Assembly (NCBI RefSeq): GCF_019925205.1
Contig: NC_083565.1
Span: 39,212,241-39,276,240, forward strand
Direction of reading: 5' to 3'
Source of the DNA: Metopolophium dirhodum
Taxonomy: Eukaryota > Arthropoda > Insecta > Hemiptera > Aphididae
Length of the DNA stretch: 64,000 nt
Of the stretch, positions 56,503 through 64,000 are shown piece by piece. The notes under the pieces were generated by a model that had not been told where the DNA came from, did not search any database, and saw only the letters and a list, made by a program, of their open reading frames with translations. Every line of letters starts with the position of its first letter. Within the stretch, counting starts at the first letter, position 1. The translations under genes and the position numbers were made by a program.

Positions 56503-59500
56503 TTTTGTTTTTATTTAAACTATTTTTTACAAACTACATGTTTTATTTAAAATAGAAAACAAGAATTAGTCGTCAGTTAATATGCTTTGTGCTCAAGTAT
56601 AAATAGGTATTCCTACAAACGATACACGAATCGTTTGGTATTAGATTTTTGAATCGACTTTTAGCCAAAAGCCTGTGATTTCTGTCAGCGTTACCTCGTC
56701 ACTATTGTCCCCGCAACGTTTTCTATATCATGTTTATTGTTTACATGACTGATAACACATTCATTAGACAACTCTTCACATCCAGTTGATGGCAGTTTAC
56801 TCGAACTATTTGTCTTTGCTACGACGTGTAGCTGTTCCTTTTCACGCGCGTGTAATGTATACCCACCCTGAAGAAACTGTGCTTACTTTGCATTATAATA
56901 TTATCATGCGCAGTGCTGATTTGGTCTCGTTAATAATACCTACTCACTCTCAAAATACCTCTCAATATGAGCTACACAGTAATATGACGTGTGTGCTGAT
57001 AGTCGACTAGCCAAGCATTTATCCATTTGTCCGCGTCTCATAGGCGTTTTATTATATTTTAATTTTAAAGCAAGTATGAGCAGGGTCGTTATGATTAAAA
57101 AACATTGTCTTAAACAACTTGTTATTAAACACGAATTTAAAACATTTGTTTTAAACGTTTTTTTCATTGTTTAAAATTAATAAAACAGTGTACGATCCAA
57201 GTAATCATTGTGTTTTTTGTTTATTATTAACTATAAATAATAATAGACATCCTTCAGAAAACAAGTTAAATGTTCAATAATTATATATATTACCATCCTT
57301 AACTTTATTTTTTTTTTTTTTATTGACTAAATTACCAAATTCAAAATGTTTTTTACTTATTAAAATATACATAAAATTATAATGTCCACTTACGACATTT
57401 ATTCAGAAAATATTTAAAACACATTTCAAATACTTTTAAGATTTAAAATAAGTAATAAATAAACTGTGAAACATATTATAGTAGTACATGGATTTTTAGA
57501 ATATGATAAGTAAATTATAATATATTAAATAAAAAATAAGTTTTTTTAAATATACTGTTTAAAACACTGTTTTTAATTGCTTACAACTCATACAATTTAT
57601 TTACACAAAAAACATTTTAAAACAAAAAATACAGTTTATTTTGTTTTTTTGTTTTTTAAAATGTAAAAACACGCCAACTCTGGTATGAGTATTTCAAGAT
57701 AGGTATGTAGAAACAATTTACAATTTTAAAATACTCATAAATAATCCGCTTTAAAATTAAAATATAATGAGTACTCTATGAGGTGCCCTGGTTAATAGTC
57801 TTACTTTTCAGTGTTTAGAAGATGTAACTTCACTCTAGTTTTAGACATTTTAATAATTAAAAAAACCCACAAACAAACAAAGCTGATAATTTTCTTAGCG
57901 TCAAGTTCGATAATAGTACGATTTACTCTAATTTTTTAACTCATGAATTCAAACGTATCTGAAAATGTACAACGCTACGCGCTCGTAAGACGGAGGGCAA
58001 CAATATAAATGCCAGTTTTACGTCATCTTAATAAAAATATTGAATTCACGTCTTTATGCTAATAGTTGTATTTGAAATTTTTTTTACAAAATATAAAATT
58101 GGATCTATTAAATACCTATATTCGGAAAATGTTTTGAATTCATAAAATGTTGATAGGTTAGTATAAATTAATGTCAGTTTCGTGTAATCATCATATCTTA
58201 TACAAACCTATGCGAATTGACTTATTAGTTATTATTCTCAAATTTTATTTTGGATTCAACGACATTTTCGAAAAAGTCTTCTGCTTCAAAATGTATACAA
58301 AAAACAGTGGTTGTAACAAATGTGTTTGTATTGCATCATGTATGCATCAATAGGCTTAACAATCGAATTATTTGAAAATATAAACTGTAAGTATATACAT
58401 GAAAATTCTGTAAATTTGTATTTGAATAAATAAATGAATAGGGGGAGGGCTTATATTTTTATTGAAATATCAATACTTTTAAAACGTTTTTAAAATTGAA
58501 TTTTCCTTACTTTCTTTGTCGTTTTTTGAGCTAAAAATTATTGGCTTTAATGGTTATTATTATAGTAACAATGTAACATAATATAATATAGTTAACTGTT
58601 CACTTGACATTTTTTTTTTTTTTGTCAAAGCTTCGACATAAAAATTAAATTGAACTTTGATACCAGACAGTATTCAACTACAAAAAAAGTATTTACAGGA
58701 TTTTATGTCTGGTGACAACATAATACGATTCCTTTCATTTATATTTCACAACTGTTCTAAGTATTAATATTATATATTGTTATAAAGGTGGACAATATAA
58801 CTCAAGTTGAAATATTGTATGTGCAATAATGTAAGTTGATGAGAATAATTTGAATTTTTAAATATTATATCTTAACAGTTATATTGCATTATATTTACTT
58901 TACATTAAAAGATAAACGTAGAACAACAATTGAATTAGTAACATACGTTGATGAATGGCCATAACGTAAAATTGTTTTTAATTAAAAAATACGTAAAACC
59001 ATAATAACGGGTATTGACGAACAATACGAACCAAATATATTGTTATAATCTACAAAATATGTATTATTATTATTGTTATGATAGTATTTTTATATTAAAT
59101 TTTTTTTATCGACTAATAAAGAGAAATACGCATAAAATGTAAAGGGCAGCGTAAAAATAACCTACCTGTATTATATACCTAGATAGTGTTTTTTTCGTTT
59201 AGATAAAATGATTTTTTTTTATTTACGGTGCTAAAAATAAGAAGTATTTAGTGTACATAGGTGAGGAGAGTTATTTTTTTGTTTTGGATTTATTTTTCAT
59301 TAAATTATATTTTCAATTTATTATTATTTAATTTTTATTATTGAATTATTGTATGATTTTTTTTTTACTACACATTTGAGTATTCAATCAATGTCAGTTT
59401 TATATAAAAAAAAAAAAACCTGGGAAAAGTGCAGCTAACCACAACAATAAGTACATATGATTTGCGTTTGAATTTAGGTCACAGTGCGCGTAAATAAAAT

Positions 59501-60356
59501 ACATTTCTTTATTGTTAGTTTCATCCGGAAACCTTTGCAGTCCTTTGTGTTAAAAAAACATAATATCCATATGATGTTCAACGGAAATAATTATTTTTCA
59601 TATGGGACAGGTATATTAATATCGGTATATTGTTCATTGTTCGGGCTTTTGAAGATATTATATTATATTTTATAATGCATTTTTCTTTTATTGCGTTTGA
59701 AAAAAAGTGAAAAAATACTTTTTTTTTTTTTATTGTCATAAAAATATTGCGTGGAATAATATTATACATATTATTATGACGTCATTTGAAAACAGTACCA
59801 ACTATAATATCAATAAAAATTCAGAAATTCCTCATATCGCGTTGTCAAATAACATTCATTATGATATAGTCCACTAACCATAATATTGTATATTTATAAA
59901 AATAAGAATATTTTAAACAATAATTATGAGACTCGATAATATTAACGAAATATGTGTGTACCTAATCTATAAAATAAAAATAAAATGCTGTCTGTTGGAC
60001 CCGTTGTATCATCTGAGAACGGGCGAATTGATTTGGCTCATTAAAAAAAAAAAAAATGTTCATTATTTTAGTCTGAATAAAATTTTTACGGTACGAAAAA
60101 TTAGAATAGTCAACCGAAAAATTGGAAAGTTTGGGAAAAACTGAAAGGCTTTTTTTCCATGTGATATTTGTATAGATATGGTTGCCATTGGGTATTGGTT
60201 TGTGGTTACATATTATAATATAATAATAGAAGCGAATCAGTAGAAATGAATACATTTTTTCCTTAATGTTTGCCACAGGTTACAAGATATGATGCGATTC
60301 ACCAGATTTTATAAATTTTAATTTTAATATGTGGTCACTATATTTTTAATCAGCGT
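56503..60356. other. AT-rich intron sequence, nothing recognised
   Basis: Very AT-rich, with long A/T runs (about 57308-57322, 58612-58624, 59717-59730). The plus-strand frame at 56786-57010 (74 codons) is more mixed in composition than its neighbours but has no recognised domain. No mobile-element ends were found. Confidence 0.4.
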
Positions 60357-60634
60357 TGGTTTATCTGAGTTTACAGACTCTGCAAAAACTACTGGACCGT
60401 TTTCAAGAATAAGTTGTTGGAATAAATTCTTTGGGGCATGGAGGATGTTAATATTTATTATTTGTTAAACCACAATATGTAGTTAAAGGGTATAGCTCAG
60501 ACTGAGTGGTCACACATTGGTTACAAATTATGTAACTATTATAATTAGAATAAATATGCCATTGATTTTTATTACAAATATATTTATAAAAAAACATAAT
60601 CTTTAGCATAGGCAACGGTGGGCGGGACAACTAG
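60357..60634 (+). mobile_element. Helitron-like element, 3' end intact
   Basis: The 3' end 'GGCAACGGTGGGCGGGACAACTAG' finishes in CTAG followed by T (60635), as for Helitrons. Upstream 'ACTCTGCAAAAACTACTGGACCGTTTTC' is the expected 5'-side phrase. The exact TC start is unclear, so the left boundary is approximate. Confidence 0.65.
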
Positions 60635-61345
60635 TATAATATAATATAATTATATTCAATAGATTAAAATATATTTTAAATACAAATCCTATAATTTTTC
60701 AAAAAAGTTGATCGTAAAAACATTTATTAGTCTTGTAATTTATTTATGATTTTTTTTTTTAAATCTCATTTTTGATAAGTAAAAATTATCCAATCGTAAA
60801 AAAAAACATTTTAAAATCAAAAAGTAAAAACTTTTTGTAAATATTTGATGAGATTTCTAAATAAGTACTTGTTAAAATCTAAATATTTTTTAAAAATGTT
60901 TTTACTTTCAAATTAATGTGTCTTACTTAAAAGTTTTTTTTTTCAAAAATTACAAAAAATAAACAACTTGCATCAGGGTAAATGTTTTTTCAATTGAACG
61001 ATTTCTAAAATGCCAGATTTAAAAATTGGCTATTTTGAAATGTTCAGAAAAAACTTTAAATCAGATTTAAAATTTTCGGTATGAAATAAAAAAAAAAACA
61101 TTTCATACTATACTTAACGTCTGTAAACGAAATAAAAATTAAAACATTTCGATTGGAACAAAAGTTATTTAATTCATCAGGTATTCTTGCCATGCCCCGT
61201 AAAACGGGTTTTCCGGTAAAATAATAGACCTAATAATAATATAACAGCAAACTAGGTAAACGGCGATCGATACGTTTCTGTATTCGTAATAATATTAGTT
61301 TATTATTGTAACTAAGACGTGAAAACGAATTAATTTTTTACTTAC
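60635..61345. other. AT-rich intron sequence next to the exon donor
   Basis: A/T-rich DNA with no supported feature. The last bases, read on the minus strand, are the splice donor GTAAGT (61345-61340). Confidence 0.45.
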
Positions 61346-61522
61346 AGATTCTTGGATCATGTTCAGCGTGTTTGTAGCGTACTCGTTTTGCGATTGCATT
61401 ATCAAGTTCATCATACTTTCCCTGATCGATGACACGATTTCAGACCCCGTCGTGGTGTTTTCCAGCAATACAGCTGATCCCAATAAGAGGACGAAGAACG
61501 AAAACACATGTACACCGGCGTT
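61346..61522 (-). CDS. Tetraspanin, internal exon (third membrane segment and loop start)
   Basis: This 59-codon exon begins NAGVHVFSFFVLLLGSAVLL, the hydrophobic third transmembrane segment with the acidic residue of LLEN at its outer end. It continues through an amphipathic loop helix ending NEYATNTLNMIQES. On the minus strand the acceptor is CCTTTCAG after a T-rich tract (AG at 61524-61523) and the donor is TCT then GTAAGT. Both ends are phase 0. Joined to 14320-14505 it gives IQES-IGCCG, so the CCG follows the loop helix as the family requires. Codon use is more balanced than the AT-rich surroundings. Exons for the N-terminus and the first two membrane segments must lie beyond the window. 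Confidence 0.92.
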
Positions 61523-64000
61523 CTGAAAGGACAAAAAAAAAAACATTGACTTTCATACAGAGTACCTAGTATCATATTTTTATATTTTATACGAAATATT
61601 ACTATCAATTATACTCGTTTTATCGCCAGCTACGCGTTATGTCCATTTTACCGAAAAAAAAAATACGGTTTCGTTTATATAATTTTATCTGGGAAAACGG
61701 ATTTTACCCGTTTGTGTCGACAACGGTTTTTCCGTAGAATCAGATTTCAATAATTTATTTTTTACGAGCGGCATTGATTGTTGCGTTTATTCGGTTTTAC
61801 TATTCATTTTTGCTGTTTAACGCGGCGTATCGTATAGGCAAACAGGGTACATACATATGCTTTACATTAAAATAATTATAGTACAAAGTAGTGTAGCAAA
61901 AATTATATTATTGTCAAAGCAGGTTTAAATTGTTTATTTCGTAATGGAAATGATAACATATATTCACGAGAATGTCATAATACGCTCTACACGTCGATTG
62001 CAATTTTAATTAGTATTTTATCGTATCGACTCCATCGAATATGCGTCCATTTCCAATCTGCTAAGCGATATTCACTTAAACCGTGATGATTTTTTTCTTT
62101 TTGATATTGCATGTTGTAATCAAAATATGGTTTTTTGGAGTTTGTAAATAAACTTTAAGACCATAATATTAGGTATATTTGAATATTGTAGATTTATACG
62201 TTCCACTTAATGATAATCCAGTGATAATATAAATTTCTTTTTATTCAAATAGGAACCCCTTTTTTAAACTTGAATTATTCGGAAGTTATTTTTTTTGAGA
62301 ATTCTGATGTGAGAATTAAATTAAAATTTGAGCAAGTAGTATTTGGCTTTGTGTACTAATTCGTCAATGGTAATGGGTGAAGTAAGTATTTAGGCTTCAA
62401 AGGTTTGAAAATGTTAGAAATAAATTGATCTTTCAATATAAAAAATTTGTAAAATTGATCCAAATATAATAAATACTACATATTATAATAATATTACATT
62501 TAAATTATATTTTTTTTGTAAAAATATTTTTGATGATTGTTATCCTCGGTATAAACATTTTAGTAACTTTGAAACTACTCATTAGAATTTCGATTTAGAT
62601 ACATCCACATTTTCAAGGAAATCATCCATTAAATATTTTGAAGTAAAAAAGGGGGAATTTGAAATATAGAAGTCATTGTATCGACACAGGCTCAGAAATT
62701 TGAAAATATGAAATTTAAGGTACACTTTAAAAATCAGAATTTGAATAAATGTTTTATTAAGGGGAAAAATGGGGGGGGGGGGGGGGGTGCATGATAAAAA
62801 CATCGCAATGCGTATTAATTATTATAAATAAATCATTTATTACGAAGCAAAATGACCATTATTTTTACCGTCCAACCGGAATCCGTAGAGTTGAACGACG
62901 TGTTCATGATCAGAATAATATGATAAAAAAAAAACGAAACTATATAGTCGATTAGGTAGGTACATTTTGTAAATTAAAATATTTTTTTTCTCCCGACTCC
63001 TATATTACGCTATTATTACATTGTCAGCAGAACGTTTTACCGGTGGGCAAAACAGGTGAGCACCCCCTCCCCGTTTCGGTAATGCGTTTCACCCCATATT
63101 ATGTATAATTCACGGGACGGAAATCTGTCGTCAGATGGTTGCTGCACTTAGTGTCATCTCGCCCCTGCGGTCGTGATCGATCGACACGGTTTTCGATACA
63201 TCCGCATGTCGTCGCACACATCAGCACATGTCAAGTTAATAACAGCTTAGGGTGGGTTTTGGGGATGTGTGGGGGGGGAGGAAACGGCAATTACCCGGCG
63301 ATATCACGCCAGATAAAACTATTGAGACAAAAAAACATTATTTTTGTACATAATAATATTATGTAAATAGAAAAATAATCTCAAATATTACCAAGCGATT
63401 ACTCAATTCATTTTTAAATCGAATGGACGTCGATTTTGTCGGATTATATTTTATGACCTTAAATTAGTAAATAAGTTAATATTGTGATAAACAACTATAC
63501 AGGTATAATATTTCTTATGAACGCCGGTTGGATAGGTATTTTGATGATCACTGCCAATGTAGAACAGCTGATATTATATTATTAAACGACCGAATCGTTG
63601 TGTTGAGTATCATCAAAAAAAGTCGATTTTTTTTAGCAATAGTCTACCGTGACAGTTTGGGATTCCATGAAAATGTATAGACATGATAATATGTGCAATG
63701 TTTTCAGTATTGTGAAACGAAATATTGATAAAGTTACAAATATTGTAATTTAATTCATGTGAGACTGACTGCCAATTTTACGCGAAATTTGTTTTTCGAG
63801 CTCTGGACGTTCAAATTGAACATACCAACATCAAAATGAACCTCTAGTGAACCGGAAAAATAATGTACCATTTTGTGAATCATTTACAATAATAATATAA
63901 CATTACACTTTGCAGCTATATTATACCTATCACTTGATATCGAAAAGTTAAGAGTGCTGCAAATCAACTGCATTTTTAATATGCGTACTCAATTGTAATT
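61523..64000 (-). other. Upstream tetraspanin intron (partial), no further exon recognised
   Basis: From the acceptor upstream, no exon carrying the first or second membrane segment or the small loop was recognised on the minus strand. There is a long G run at 62771-62787 and a GC-richer patch at about 63040-63300 with another G-rich stretch near 63252-63282. The rest is AT-rich. Confidence 0.5.

Larger units (their letters stand above)
14506..61345 (-). other. Tetraspanin intron of about 46.8 kb
   Basis: The intron runs from the donor TCT then GTAAGT (GT at 61345-61344) to the acceptor TTTCAG (AG at 14507-14506), both on the minus strand. Both flanking exons are phase 0, and joining them gives the continuous sequence NMIQES-IGCCGADGP, exactly where the CCG follows the first loop helix in this family. 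The intron is filled with local tandem arrays and transposons listed separately. No intervening tetraspanin exon is needed. Confidence 0.88.

Noticed and set aside
56786..57174. Frames on both strands around 56.8-57.2 kb
   Set aside because: Composition is somewhat protein-like, but there is no domain, the frames oppose each other, and no splice or start context supports either.
60487..60520. TAGCTCAG-containing stretch resembling a tRNA A-box
   Set aside because: It is part of a CTCAG/CTGAG palindrome in a Helitron-like element with no B-box at a suitable distance.

Overview
This window looks like a piece of an aphid (Hemiptera: Sternorrhyncha) nuclear genome. The sequence is strongly AT-rich and full of short non-autonomous DNA transposons, Helitron ends and A-rich interspersed repeats of the kind familiar from aphid assemblies. 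The only well-supported gene is a split eukaryotic one with GT-AG splice sites. I see no bacterial genes, operons, rRNA or CRISPR. The aphid assignment rests on repeat style and base composition, not on a database match.

The gene is a tetraspanin on the minus strand. Two consecutive internal exons are visible: 61346-61522 (third transmembrane segment and start of the large extracellular loop) and 14320-14505 (CCG motif, the other loop cysteines and the start of the fourth transmembrane segment). Both begin and end in phase 0, both have good splice sites, and the joined reading gives the classic ...QES-IGCCG... junction. Everything between them (14506-61345, about 46.8 kb) is therefore one intron. 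The exons for the N-terminus and first two membrane segments lie beyond position 64000. The exon completing the fourth membrane segment was not recognised and probably lies before position 1.

The intron is a mosaic of two layers. The older layer is a series of unrelated local tandem arrays with monomers of roughly 300-560 bp: 26.0-28.5, 29.2-31.6, 32.6-33.9, 35.0-35.8, 36.0-37.4, 38.9-43.9 and 53.2-55.1 kb. A similar array at 10.4-12.8 kb lies just downstream of the second exon. The younger layer is transposons inserted into these arrays: hAT-type MITEs with 8-bp target duplications, Helitrons, a 5'-truncated LINE, and six or seven copies of one 1.45-kb A-rich repeat (called the R element here). 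Undamaged sister monomers often serve as the empty site for an insertion.

Apart from the tetraspanin and the LINE reverse-transcriptase tail, I found only weak protein-coding candidates: a possible first exon at 25616-25803 (plus strand) and a 46-codon coding-like stretch at 3415-3555 (plus strand). Most other open frames are low-complexity or repeat-derived. I did not find a convincing new biological system. The most interesting points are the giant array-filled intron, the R element with its conserved short reading frame, and the nested insertions whose order can be read.
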